From contig NZ_JAGGOJ010000038.1 in assembly GCF_018614575.1 (NCBI RefSeq), positions 1 through 62,421 of the forward strand: a DNA stretch of 62,421 nucleotides, given 5' to 3'. This DNA comes from Streptomyces sp. ISL-10 (GTDB taxonomy: Bacteria > Actinomycetota > Actinomycetes > Streptomycetales > Streptomycetaceae). The notes beneath the pieces were generated by a model that was not told the origin of the DNA, did no database searches, and saw only the letters and a list, made by a program, of their open reading frames with translations. Shown one piece after another: positions 36,429 through 45,395 of this stretch (its first letter is position 1; the number at the start of each line of letters is the position of its first letter). The position numbers were made by a program, and so were the translations under genes.

Positions 36429-37450
36429 CAGTGGCTTCCCTCCATGAGCGTGTGCGGGTGTGCCTCGTCGACTGCGACGGCCAGACCGGTGGCCGCGGAC
36501 TTCCGTGCGGCGGCGGCGATACGGACAGCCGCAACACCGTCGAGCGCGGTGACCCGGGGTTCGGGACCGCCCTGGAAGGCGGCGGCGAACTCGCGTATCT
36601 GCGTGGCGAACGGGTCTTCCCCGAAACCGCCGGTCGGGACGCCGGAGCCTTCGGCGCCGGGGCCGCCGGCCATCCGCAGCGAAGGGTGGGCCAGGGAGTC
36701 GTGGGTGAGGGTGCCGTCGGAGCCGGCAACGTGGAAGGTGTAGCGGAACGGAGTGGCCGACGGCCCCCACACCCCCAGCACCTGGGAGATCACACCGGAG
36801 GCGTGGGTCAGGGTCGCGCTGCCGGTGGCCACGGCTCCCTCGGGCGCCGGCGCGGTGAGCTGACCGCGCTGGGCGGCGTGGACGGTGACGACGTCTCCGA
36901 AGAGCCACCGGGCGATGTCCATGTCGTGGAGCATCTGGTCGGTGACGATGCCTCCGGAGAGCGCGGCATCGGCGAACCACGGACTCCATGTCGGATAGCG
37001 GCCGGTCCGGGTGAAGCGGGCCACCGCGACGCGTCCGAGCTTCCCTGCGGTGACAGCCTCGTGAAGCCGCACGTAGGCGGGGAAGAACCGCACGACGTGA
37101 CCTGGATACAGCCGGCGCCCCGCCTGCTGCGCGGCCTCCGCCATCGCCAGCGCATCGGCGGCCGTCAGCGCGAGCGGTTTCTCGCACAGCACGTCCGCCC
37201 GTGCCTGGAATGCGGCCAGGGCGATATCCCGGTGGGTGGTGGTGGGCGTGCAGATGTCGACGACGGCGGCCCCGTCCAGGGCTGCTCGCAGTGACGTGGC
37301 TTCCATGACGCCGAACTCCTCGGCAAGGCCGGCGGCGTGACCATCGGTGGAGAAGACGCGCACACGTGCCCCGAGGGCGATCCACGCCGGAAGGTGGGTC
37401 CGTGCGATGAAGCCGGCACCGATCAGTGCCACGTCGAGGGTCCTGGTCAT
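36428..37450 (-). CDS. Gfo/Idh/MocA dehydrogenase A
   Basis: This 340-aa sugar dehydrogenase-type protein has an intact NAD-binding loop (VALIGAGFIARTH, residues about 7-19) and DVLCEKPLALT with the catalytic lysine near 94. It overlaps both neighbours by four bases. Two adjacent paralogous dehydrogenases suggest sequential or paired oxidation/reduction of a sugar, as in inositol, inosamine or kanosamine-type routes. Which of these applies cannot be told. Confidence 0.87.
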   Translation of the reverse strand: MTRTLDVALIGAGFIARTHLPAWIALGARVRVFSTDGHAAGLAEEFGVMEATSLRAALDGAAVVDICTPTTTHRDIALAAFQARADVLCEKPLALTAADALAMAEAAQQAGRRLYPGHVVRFFPAYVRLHEAVTAGKLGRVAVARFTRTGRYPTWSPWFADAALSGGIVTDQMLHDMDIARWLFGDVVTVHAAQRGQLTAPAPEGAVATGSATLTHASGVISQVLGVWGPSATPFRYTFHVAGSDGTLTHDSLAHPSLRMAGGPGAEGSGVPTGGFGEDPFATQIREFAAAFQGGPEPRVTALDGVAAVRIAAAARKSAATGLAVAVDEAHPHTLMEGSH

Positions 37451-38184
37451 GCTCGCTCCTCCAGAGGCTTACGTCCGTGGGCGGCGGCCCGGGAGCCCGG
37501 GCCGAGACGGCCGCGCAGGTGCTGGGGCGTGAGGTCGGGCACGGTCCAGCGCGCTCCGGCACGGGTGAGACCGGCCGCGGTCGAGGTGGTGGTCACGCCG
37601 ACGATGTCCCGGACGCCGGCGGAGCGCAGAGCCTGGACGCCCGAGGGTGAGTCCTCGAAGGCCAGGCACTTGTTCGGCAGCGCCCGAAGAGCTGCGCACG
37701 CCTTCAGGTAGCCCTCGGGTGAAGGCTTGCCACAGGTGATGTCCTCGGAGGTGATCACCACGTCGATCAGCCCCCGCACCTGCAGGACCTCCTCCAGAAG
37801 GTGCTCGGCCCATCGGCGGCCGGCGCTGGTGACGACGGACACGGGGTACTTCACGCGCAGCCGCTCGATGAGCGCGGCGGCACCGGGCACGACGTTCACA
37901 CTGCCGGCGTGCTCCAGAGTGAAGGCGGTCATCGTGTTCACGGCGATGACCGGGTCCGTTCCCGTCCACGGTCCTGGCACACCGGCGATGACGTCTACGG
38001 GCCGGCGCCCCATGTAGTGCTGCTCGTAGTCGGTGTCGCTCACCACCGTGCCCCAGGTGTCGAAGAACGACTGCCAAGCGCGGCGGTGCACCTCTTCACT
38101 GAAGACGAGGGTGCCGTCCAAATCCATGAGGACCGCCTCGTACACCGATTCCTCGGGCCTTCCGGTGAGGCCGGTGGCCTTCAC
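37447..38184 (-). CDS. HAD-superfamily sugar phosphatase/phosphomutase
   Basis: This 245-aa HAD subfamily IA protein has motif I DLDGTL (Asp nucleophile near residue 18), VVTSAGRR in motif II, the lysine in CGKPSPEGY, and motif IV FEDSPSGV. It resembles sugar-phosphate phosphatases and beta-phosphoglucomutases. The GTG at 38184 overlaps the EIIA stop. It probably acts on the phosphorylated sugar delivered by the PTS, perhaps dephosphorylating it before the dehydrogenases. Confidence 0.87.
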   Translation of the reverse strand: MKATGLTGRPEESVYEAVLMDLDGTLVFSEEVHRRAWQSFFDTWGTVVSDTDYEQHYMGRRPVDVIAGVPGPWTGTDPVIAVNTMTAFTLEHAGSVNVVPGAAALIERLRVKYPVSVVTSAGRRWAEHLLEEVLQVRGLIDVVITSEDITCGKPSPEGYLKACAALRALPNKCLAFEDSPSGVQALRSAGVRDIVGVTTTSTAAGLTRAGARWTVPDLTPQHLRGRLGPGSRAAAHGRKPLEERA

Positions 38185-38642
38185 GACGCGGCCCAGTGGA
38201 ACATGAGCGCTCCGGCCCGGATCGGACCGGTGACGGCGGGCGGCTGCGCGGAACCGGGCGGGGAATCGAGGACGACCACCGGGCACATCGCGGACAGGCC
38301 GTGCCCGCGCACCACATCGGGGTCGAACGTGATCGCCTTCTGCCCCACCTCGACCTCTTCACCTTCCGTGACATGCCTCTGGAAGCCGTCTCCGTGCAGG
38401 CGTACGGTGTCGATGCCGAGGTGCACCAGCACCCCCCGGCCCCCACTGGTCAGGACCACGAACGCGTGGGGATGCAGGGTGGCGATCCGGCCCGCGACCG
38501 GAGCAAGGACGGGCACAGGGCCTTCGTGCGGCGGCTCCACCGCCAGCCCCGCCCCGACCATCTGAGCAGCGAACACCGGATCCGGGACTTTACCGAGCGC
38601 CACTACGGCACCGGACAGGGGCGCGTGAACGGCAAGGCTCAC
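38181..38642 (-). CDS. PTS EIIA, glucose family
   Basis: This 153-aa cytoplasmic phosphocarrier is of the EIIA-Glc (Crr) family. The phosphorylated histidine lies in VLVHLGIDTVRL near residue 87, and VHAPLSGAVVAL at the start is typical. It takes phosphate from HPr and gives it to EIIB. The GTG start overlaps the EIIB stop (GTGA). Confidence 0.9.
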   Translation of the reverse strand: MSLAVHAPLSGAVVALGKVPDPVFAAQMVGAGLAVEPPHEGPVPVLAPVAGRIATLHPHAFVVLTSGGRGVLVHLGIDTVRLHGDGFQRHVTEGEEVEVGQKAITFDPDVVRGHGLSAMCPVVVLDSPPGSAQPPAVTGPIRAGALMFHWAAS

Positions 38643-38869
38643 AGCATCTCCTTGATGTCCTCGGCCAATGAGTCCGCCTCGGGGCCGACCACGACCTGTA
38701 CGACGCATCCCGAGACCAGGACCCCGTGGGCTCCGGCCCCTCGCAGGGCCTGGACATCCACTGCCTCCGGGTCAAGCACCTCCGTACGGAGCCTGGTGAT
38801 ACAGGCTTCGATCTCGGCGAGGTTGTCCGCCCCGCCAAGCCCTTCCACTATCAGCCGCGCTTTGGACAT
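38639..38869 (-). CDS. PTS EIIB, glucose/GlcNAc family
   Basis: This 76-aa EIIB domain protein contains the phosphorylated cysteine in EIEACITRLR (Cys23). Streptomycetes encode the GlcNAc system as separate EIIB and EIIC proteins, and this gene follows that pattern, with its EIIC 1.2 kb away on the + strand. It is first in the operon EIIB-EIIA-HAD-dehydrogenase-dehydrogenase and has a GntR-type operator just upstream. Confidence 0.9.
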   Translation of the reverse strand: MSKARLIVEGLGGADNLAEIEACITRLRTEVLDPEAVDVQALRGAGAHGVLVSGCVVQVVVGPEADSLAEDIKEML

Positions 38870-38893
38870 GGCTGCGCCTCCTGACTAAGCCCA

Positions 38894-38948
38894 ACTGGTT
38901 ATTACCAGTAATGACCGCAGGGTAGCCCGGCCGACATCGGGAGCGCAA
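38894..38948 (-). promoter_or_regulatory. promoter and GntR operator of the EIIB operon
   Basis: The operator ACTGGT-N4-ACCAGT lies at 38894-38909, 25 bases before the EIIB start. On the - strand, TTGCGC (38948-38943) and TACCCT (38924-38919) are 18 bases apart, and TACCCT ends 9 bases before the operator, the same geometry as the EIIC promoter and close to that of the ATPase-gene promoter. The operator closely resembles the DasR site (ACTGGTCTAGACCACT). Confidence 0.75.
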
Positions 38949-39033
38949 TCAGCGCTCTGTCATGAGCATGTCAATCAGGTGGTGTCGCGCTTCCGGCGCG
39001 AACCGGGCTGCCCCGAGGCGCGACGGCGCGCGA

Positions 39034-39762
39034 TCAGTGGTCGGTGAGGGTCATGTGCAGTTGGTAGCGGTCGGCGCGGAACCACGAGTAGGCGTGCTCG
39101 ACGGGCTGCCCGGCGCTGTAGGCGATGCGGTCGAAGGTCATGACGGGGGTGCCCTTGCGGATGCCCAACAAGGCGGCTGTCTCCGGAGAGGCGGGGCCGG
39201 CCCCGACGGTCTGCTCTGCGCGGTCCACGGGATATCCGAAGCGCGAAGCCAGCGTTTCGTAGATCGATGCCGTGAAGTCGACGCCGGCCAGTTCGGGCAG
39301 GAGGTCGGCGTTGTACCACGCGTCCTCGAAGGAGATGGGGGTCTGGTTGGCCAGCCGGAGGCGGCGGACGTGCCATGCCTGTTGGCTCTCGGTCATCCCG
39401 AGGGCCGTGGCGGTGGCGGGAGGGGGAGGTTCCCGGTCGACGGAGAGCACGACGGTGCCCGGCTCCAGGCCGAGCCGGAGCATGTCCTCGTGGAAGGAGG
39501 CCAGGCCGAGCTCGGAGCGGTGGGTCCGCTCGGCCACGAAAGTGCCGCGCCCGTGCACCCGGACGGCCAGGCCCTCTTTCACGAGTTGACTGAGGGCTTC
39601 GCGCACCGTCACCCGGCTGACTCCGTGGTCGAGGCACAGCTGCCGCTCGCTCGGCAGCGCATCGCCAGGGGAGAGCTCCTTGGTGCACATGTCGACCAGA
39701 ATCGCGCGGAGCTGCGCGTGCTTCGGAAGCATGCCTTTGCCGCCGATCTGCTGTGTAGCCAC
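39034..39762 (-). CDS. GntR/HutC-family repressor, DasR-like
   Basis: This 242-aa regulator has an N-terminal winged helix (PSERQLCLDHGVSRVTVREA near 40-59; HGRGTFVAERT on the wing) and a C-terminal UTRA ligand-binding domain. The frame extends upstream to a GTG at 39801, but that start would leave no room for a promoter beside its operator; I prefer the GTG at 39762 (VATQQIGGKG). DasR and NagR of this subfamily bind phosphorylated amino sugars. It very probably binds the ACTGGT-N4-ACCAGT sites in this island, including one upstream of itself, and is released by a sugar phosphate made by the PTS. Confidence 0.85.
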   Translation of the reverse strand: MATQQIGGKGMLPKHAQLRAILVDMCTKELSPGDALPSERQLCLDHGVSRVTVREALSQLVKEGLAVRVHGRGTFVAERTHRSELGLASFHEDMLRLGLEPGTVVLSVDREPPPPATATALGMTESQQAWHVRRLRLANQTPISFEDAWYNADLLPELAGVDFTASIYETLASRFGYPVDRAEQTVGAGPASPETAALLGIRKGTPVMTFDRIAYSAGQPVEHAYSWFRADRYQLHMTLTDH

Positions 39763-39802
39763 TGCGACCCACTCTCGGTTCTCGGGAGGCGTCTGCCTCA
39801 CG

Positions 39803-39818
39803 GGTGGTTACTACCAGT
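39803..39818. promoter_or_regulatory. GntR operator upstream of the repressor gene
   Basis: GGTGGTTACTACCAGT matches the island operator at all but two outer arm positions, suggesting autoregulation. No convincing -10/-35 pair accompanies it. Confidence 0.65.
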
Positions 39819-39923
39819 ATGCAACACGTATGGGACCTCTCGGTCTCCCGGCGGGAGCCACCCGCCCCGGGACCCGGGCGGCAGCAGCGCCAAGCCTCAA
39901 CCTGGTTATACCGTGACGAGGCA

Positions 39924-39978
39924 TTGACACGCCCAAGGAGTCAGGGCCATTCTGGGAATACAGCTGGTCATTACCAGT
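39924..39978 (+). promoter_or_regulatory. promoter and operator of the EIIC-nagB operon
   Basis: TTGACA (39924-39929) and CATTCT (39948-39953) are 18 bases apart. The operator GCTGGTCATTACCAGT (39963-39978) follows the -10 by 9 bases, so repressor binding would cover the transcription start. Confidence 0.75.
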
Positions 39979-40087
39979 AGGTACCACGTACCACCCGGAT
40001 GAGCTCGGTCGTTCAGCCGCTCCGGGCTGCGTCACTCTCCGGCTCTTCGCGCTCCCGCCCCTTCTGCGCACAACCCCGAGGTTTGTC

Positions 40088-41323
<1,236 letters not shown>

Positions 41324-41367
41324 CACCGCCCCACGCTCCGCACAGTCCCTTCGAAAGGAAACCGTCC

Positions 41368-41634
41368 ATGGCGCAGCGCGTCGTCTCCATCGGCTCACGC
41401 AGCGGCCTGCACGCCAGGCCCGCCGCCACCTTCGTCCAGGCAGCCTCCCAGGCACCCCTGCGGGTCACGATCACCGTCGAGGGCAAACCCCCGGTGGCCG
41501 CCGACAGCCTGCTGGGCGTCATGACGCTCGGCGCCGGCTACGGCGACCAGGTCACCCTGACCGCAGAAGGTCCACAGGTGGAGACCGTCCTGGAGGAACT
41601 GGCGACCCTGCTGAGCAAGGAGCTCGACGCGTGA
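41368..41634 (+). CDS. ptsH: HPr phosphocarrier protein
   Basis: This 88-aa HPr contains the phosphorylated histidine in SGLHARPAA (His16) and the conserved serine region AADSLLGVMTLG near 46. GAAAGGAAA precedes the ATG. A dedicated HPr beside the EIIC is unusual for Streptomyces, where a single ptsH normally serves all systems, so this is probably a second copy that insulates the island's PTS. Confidence 0.9.
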   Translation: MAQRVVSIGSRSGLHARPAATFVQAASQAPLRVTITVEGKPPVAADSLLGVMTLGAGYGDQVTLTAEGPQVETVLEELATLLSKELDA

Positions 41635-41771
41635 GCCCCACCTCCACAACGATGACCGGCCACGGCGTCAGCCCCGGAGTTGCGTGCGCCCCCCTGGCCC
41701 GCATGACGCCGCCGGTCGTCTCCGACCCCGACGACGCACCGGGCGGCAACCGACGACGTCATGGGGGCTGA
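41631..41771 (+). pseudogene. remnant of a PTS enzyme I gene (N-terminal fragment)
   Basis: A 46-codon frame begins at a GTG overlapping the HPr stop. Its first 25 residues look like the start of enzyme I (GHGVSPGVACAPLARM; actinobacterial EI begins with a GVGVSHGVAIG-like stretch). The frame then runs PPVVSDPDDAPGG and stops, 11 bases into nagB. The phosphohistidine, PEP-binding and dimerisation regions are gone. The best reading is a ptsH-ptsI pair whose ptsI was deleted down to its first codons, with nagB brought up to the scar. An alternative is a short coupling peptide. Confidence 0.6.
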
Positions 41772-42552
41772 AGTGGAGGTGCTGATCCGCCCTGACGCGG
41801 ACGACGCCGCACGCACGGTCGCCGGGATCGTCCACCGTGCGCTGGCCGAAGGCGTGACAACGCTGGGACTGGCCACGGGCTCCTCGCCCCTTGGGGTCTA
41901 CCGGGACCTGGCCCGCCGCCACCGTCACGAAAGCCTCAGCTTCGCCGACGTCCACGCCTTCCTCCTCGCCGAGTACCTCGGGCTCCCGCCCACCCATCCG
42001 CGGTCCTGCGCCCAGGTGATACGACGCGAGCTGGTCGGTTCCGCCGACCTCGATCCCGCACGGCTCCACCTGCCCTCCGGCACGGCAGCCGACCCCGCTG
42101 CGGAAGCACGCCGCTTCGAGCACTGCCTGACCGAGGCAGGGCCCGTCGGCCTGCAAATACTCGGGATCGGTGTCAACGGCCACATCGGCTTCAACGAACC
42201 GGGCTCCTCCCTCGCCTCACGCACCCGGCTCAAGACCCTCACCGACGACACCCGCCGCGACAACGCGCGCTTCTTCGGCAGCGTCGACGACGTGCCGCGC
42301 CACGTCATCACCCAGGGGCTCGCAACGATCGGCGAAGCATCCCACCTCGTGTTGATCGCGACCGGCCCGCACAAGGCCCGCGCGGTGGCGGCCGCCGTCG
42401 AAGGCCCTGTCACCGCGGCCTGCCCCGCCTCGGTCCTCCAGCTGCACGGGCACGCCACCGTGGTGGTGGACGAACTCGCCGCATCCCAGCTGGAACAGCA
42501 GGCCTACTACCGCTGCATCGCCCGCCACAAGCCCGCCGGACAAAGGTACTGA
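41761..42552 (+). CDS. nagB: glucosamine-6-phosphate deaminase
   Basis: This 263-aa protein of the NagB family converts glucosamine-6-P (or the galactosamine isomer) to a ketohexose phosphate plus ammonia. It has TLGLATGSSPLGVYRDL near 34, and the catalytic block LGIGVNGHIGFNEPGS near 135-150. The usual DEY motif at the catalytic base (LDEYVG in canonical NagB) reads LLAEYLGLP here, so the first Asp of that motif is Ala, which hints at altered chemistry or substrate. No deacetylase (NagA) gene is present, so the substrate may be de-N-acetylated already. Confidence 0.88.
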   Translation: MGAEVEVLIRPDADDAARTVAGIVHRALAEGVTTLGLATGSSPLGVYRDLARRHRHESLSFADVHAFLLAEYLGLPPTHPRSCAQVIRRELVGSADLDPARLHLPSGTAADPAAEARRFEHCLTEAGPVGLQILGIGVNGHIGFNEPGSSLASRTRLKTLTDDTRRDNARFFGSVDDVPRHVITQGLATIGEASHLVLIATGPHKARAVAAAVEGPVTAACPASVLQLHGHATVVVDELAASQLEQQAYYRCIARHKPAGQRY

Positions 42553-43529
42553 TGACAGGCACGGAAACGAGACGCCCCGCACACGTCGTGGCCGTCGACC
42601 TCGGCGGCACCACGATCAAGGCGGCCCGTTACAACGCTCATGGGATTGCCGAGGAGACCCTGCGGATCCCCACACCTTCCTCGGAGGGGCCCGATGCCGT
42701 CGTCGCCGCGGTCGTGCAGGCTGCCCGCGCCCTCGTCCGCCCGCCCGTACGGGCCGTCGGCCTCTGCGCTCCCGGGCTGATCGACACCGACGGCGGCATC
42801 GTCCGCTTCGCCTCGAATCTCGGACTGCGCGACACGCCCCTTGCCGAAGCCGTCTCCGAAGCCGTGCGCCTGCCCGTCTTGCTCGAGCACGATGTGCGGG
42901 CCGCCTGCCTGGCGGAGCGGCAGTTCGGGCTGGGCGCCGGCGTGAGCGACCTGCTCGTGGTCGTGCTCGGCACCGGCCTGGCGGCAGGCATCGTCAGTGA
43001 CGGGCGACTCCTGCGTGGCGCGACGGGCATCGCCGGCGAATTCGGCCACATCCCGGTGCACGCCGATGGCGAGCTGTGCACCTGCGGCCAGCGCGGATGC
43101 GTGGAGGCCTACGCCGCAGCAGGCGCCCTGGTCCGCCGCTACTGCCGCACGGGCAATACCGCGGACACCGCTGCCGACATCACCGCACGACTGGACAGCG
43201 ATCCGGCCGCCGACCGCGTCTGGGCCGAGGCGACAGACGCCCTCGGCAGGGCCCTGGTCACCTCGACCGTTCTCCTCGATCACCAACGCATCGTTCTGGC
43301 GGGCGGTATGGCAGCGGCCGGACCACGCCTCACGGACCCGGTCCGCCGGAGCCTGCAACAAGGGCTCGCCTGGCGCACCGCACCAGCCGTGGAGATCTCA
43401 CCTCTCGGTGCGGACGCCGGGCTCCTCGGAGCGGCACTGCACGCCCTGACAGCCACGGGCGCGGCCCCCGGTCAGGGACGAGCCTGCCGGGACGCCTCGC
43501 CCCGGGCACAGACACCGCGCAGGGCCTGA
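42552..43529 (+). CDS. ROK-family sugar kinase
   Basis: This 325-aa ROK kinase has the ATP motif AVDLGGTTIK (residues about 14-23), the catalytic aspartate in LLEHDVRAA near 117, EFGHIPV near 160, and the zinc-binding CTCGQRGCVEAYA near 176. The start overlaps the nagB stop (TGATG). It would phosphorylate glucose, GlcNAc or a related hexose from internal sources. The C-terminal 25 residues are a low-complexity tail. Confidence 0.88.
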   Translation: MTGTETRRPAHVVAVDLGGTTIKAARYNAHGIAEETLRIPTPSSEGPDAVVAAVVQAARALVRPPVRAVGLCAPGLIDTDGGIVRFASNLGLRDTPLAEAVSEAVRLPVLLEHDVRAACLAERQFGLGAGVSDLLVVVLGTGLAAGIVSDGRLLRGATGIAGEFGHIPVHADGELCTCGQRGCVEAYAAAGALVRRYCRTGNTADTAADITARLDSDPAADRVWAEATDALGRALVTSTVLLDHQRIVLAGGMAAAGPRLTDPVRRSLQQGLAWRTAPAVEISPLGADAGLLGAALHALTATGAAPGQGRACRDASPRAQTPRRA

Positions 43530-43602
43530 CCTCCTCGGTGGGGCAGCGGCAATCCCGCGCCGCTGCCCCACGGACACGACCGGACGGAAGGAGCGGGTGA
43601 CC

Positions 43603-44595
43603 ATGTGGCCCCGAAGACAACGCCAAAGACCGCCCCGCCGCCTGTGCCCGGAACTGGACGACGGACAGCTCGCCCGCACCCTGACGCACCTCAAGGCCCA
43701 GATCGCCGCCCAGGGCGACAACCTGGCGGAATCCAACGACCGCGGGGCCCTCACGTACCCCATCGAGCAGGCGCTTCGTGACCCGGGCGACGACTGGGAT
43801 CGGCGCATGCACCGCCTGCTCGTGCTCAGCACCGTCCCCGAAGCCCTCGTCCTCGCCCGCCAATGGCGAAGCCGGGACCCCGCCGCCGCCGACGCCCTGC
43901 TTCTTCAGATCTTCGCCGACATCCACCGGGCCCGTACCGCCGGCACGGCACTCGACATCGATGCCACCGTGCGTCTGTGCCGGCAGGCAGGGACGCTCGC
44001 GCCCTCGGACCCCGCCCCCTGGATTGCCATGCTCAGCTGCCACCGTATGCAGCGGGCACCCGGCATGGTGGTGCGGCCCGTGTGGGACGCCGTCAAGGAA
44101 CGCGACCGCTGGAACCGCGAGGCACACCGGCAGATGCTGCACTACGTGTCTCCGCACGAATGCGGATCCAGCGCCCTGACCGTGCAGTTCCTCGATTCCG
44201 TCACCATCGCCGCGCCCCCCGGAGCCCCGGTGGCGGCACTGAGCCTCACCCACTCCCTCGCCCGGTACCGCAGAGCTCTGTCAGCCGGCGGGATCGAAGC
44301 GCTGACCGCGCACCGGCACTGGAACCAGCCTCACGAACGCGCCCTCGTCGACCAAGCCCTCTCGACCTGGCCCCAGCCCGGCTTCCTCACCCACGCAGCG
44401 GCACTCGCCGACCTCAACCTCCTGGCCCACATGCTGATCAAAGCCACGCGCCTGCCCGACGCATGGCCTGTCTTCGAGGCGATGTCAGGAGTGGCCACCG
44501 CTTGGCCCTGGGAACTCGACGGCGATCCCCTGCAGCAGGTCCAGGAAGCGTATCGCCGGGCGCTCAGGGCCAGGAGCCGCCAGACCAGCCGCTGA
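43603..44595 (+). CDS. hypothetical helical-repeat protein
   Basis: This 330-aa soluble protein has no domain that I recognise. The ATG at 43603 is preferred because AAGGAG ends 9 bases before it; a GTG at 43597 is too close. It is rich in helices with TPR-like spacing and Trp/Arg content (ALVLARQWRSRDPAAADAL, MHRLLVLST), and resembles uncharacterised streptomycete proteins that read as tetratricopeptide scaffolds. It follows the ROK gene by 73 bases and may be co-transcribed. Confidence 0.65.
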   Translation: MWPRRQRQRPPRRLCPELDDGQLARTLTHLKAQIAAQGDNLAESNDRGALTYPIEQALRDPGDDWDRRMHRLLVLSTVPEALVLARQWRSRDPAAADALLLQIFADIHRARTAGTALDIDATVRLCRQAGTLAPSDPAPWIAMLSCHRMQRAPGMVVRPVWDAVKERDRWNREAHRQMLHYVSPHECGSSALTVQFLDSVTIAAPPGAPVAALSLTHSLARYRRALSAGGIEALTAHRHWNQPHERALVDQALSTWPQPGFLTHAAALADLNLLAHMLIKATRLPDAWPVFEAMSGVATAWPWELDGDPLQQVQEAYRRALRARSRQTSR

Positions 44596-44664
44596 CGATG
44601 CGCGCCGCCCCGCGTCCTGCGCCCGCCGAACCGAAGGCCGGCAAAAACACCTGCTCCGACCCGG

Positions 44665-44717
44665 TTGACATCCCCACCACCGCGGGTTCAATCTGGTCAT
44701 AACTGGTTATTACCAGT
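44665..44717 (+). promoter_or_regulatory. promoter with GntR operator before the HATPase gene
   Basis: TTGACA (44665-44670) and CAATCT (44689-44694) are 18 bases apart, followed 7 bases later by ACTGGTTATTACCAGT (44702-44717), identical to the EIIB site. A further half site (CTGGTCAT) directly precedes it. This places the next gene under the amino-sugar repressor. Confidence 0.8.
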
Positions 44718-44786
44718 TTATTCCCTTCCTGAGGTTCGGCGGCCTGAACGACCGCTCGGCGCATACGCGGAAGACGTGAGGTTGCC

Positions 44787-45287
44787 ATGAATGCTCAAGT
44801 ACTCCCCGAGCCGACCGGGCCGGTACAACTCCTCGACGCGGACCCGAGCCCCACGGTCCCCCACCCCGGCCAGGCGTATCGTCACGGGCCATGGCGCAGA
44901 ACGGACGGCCGAGGAGACAGGCATCTTGCCCTGGTGAGCGCCTGTACCGAGGACGTCGGCCGGGTCCGCCGTCTCGCCGATGGCTTCCTCGCGGGCCTGC
45001 ACGTGCCGCCCGCGGCGCGTGAGGACGCACTGCTCATCATCTCCGAACTGGTCACCAACGCGATCATTCACGCCCTGCCGCCCGCGGCCCTGCTCGTCCT
45101 CAGCATGCCGTGCAGCGTCCTTCGTATCGAAGTGACCGACGGTGGCCCGCAGCCCCACCGGCCGCCGCACGCCCATCCGCAGGAGGAACACGGCCGCGGG
45201 TTGACCATCGTTGCGGCCCTTGCCACTCGGCACGGCACCGTCACGCACGAAAGAGGCGCCACACGATGGGCTGAGTTGACTCCTTGA
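44787..45287 (+). CDS. HATPase_c anti-sigma-type regulator
   Basis: This 166-aa protein is of the streptomycete SpoIIAB/RsbW-like histidine kinase-type ATPase group. It has the N box ELVTNAIIHA near 92, the G1 box DGGP near 117 and the G2 region EHGRGLTIVAALA near 135. Such proteins usually bind a sigma factor or an anti-sigma antagonist. The first 45 residues are an unstructured extension. Its promoter carries the same operator as the PTS genes, which would tie a stress or developmental regulator to amino-sugar supply. Confidence 0.82.
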   Translation: MNAQVLPEPTGPVQLLDADPSPTVPHPGQAYRHGPWRRTDGRGDRHLALVSACTEDVGRVRRLADGFLAGLHVPPAAREDALLIISELVTNAIIHALPPAALLVLSMPCSVLRIEVTDGGPQPHRPPHAHPQEEHGRGLTIVAALATRHGTVTHERGATRWAELTP

Positions 45288-45334
45288 CATCCGGCTCCAG
45301 AAAGCGGCGGCTCTCCGCGCCGGTGGAGCGTCGT

Positions 45335-45385
45335 CCGGCCCGGGAGGGCGCCCGTCCCGTGGAACGGGCGTCCCGCTCGGGCCGG
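45335..45385. terminator. large bidirectional hairpin
   Basis: A long inverted repeat with arms about 20 bases each (outer CCGGCCCG with CGGGCCGG, inner GCCCGT with ACGGGC) lies between the HATPase gene and the converging acyl-CoA dehydrogenase gene. It separates the sugar island from the right half of the biosynthetic cluster. Confidence 0.75.
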
Positions 45386-45395
45386 CCGGGGCCGG

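Larger units (their letters stand above)
39763..40087. other. divergent control region between gntR and EIIC
   Basis: This 325-bp gene-free stretch is the control region of two divergent units. It holds the gntR operator (39803-39818), a partial site TGGTTATACC near 39903, and the EIIC promoter with its operator (39924-39978). I see no leader peptide or RNA switch. Confidence 0.7.

Noticed and set aside
35358..38184. Kanosamine-type biosynthesis (dehydrogenase plus HAD phosphatase, as NtdC/NtdB)
   Set aside because: The aminotransferase needed for that route is absent, and the PTS genes and NagB point to catabolism.
39903..39913. Fifth GntR operator (TGGTTATACCG)
   Set aside because: Spacing between half sites is three bases and only one arm is complete, so it is at best a weak or decayed site.
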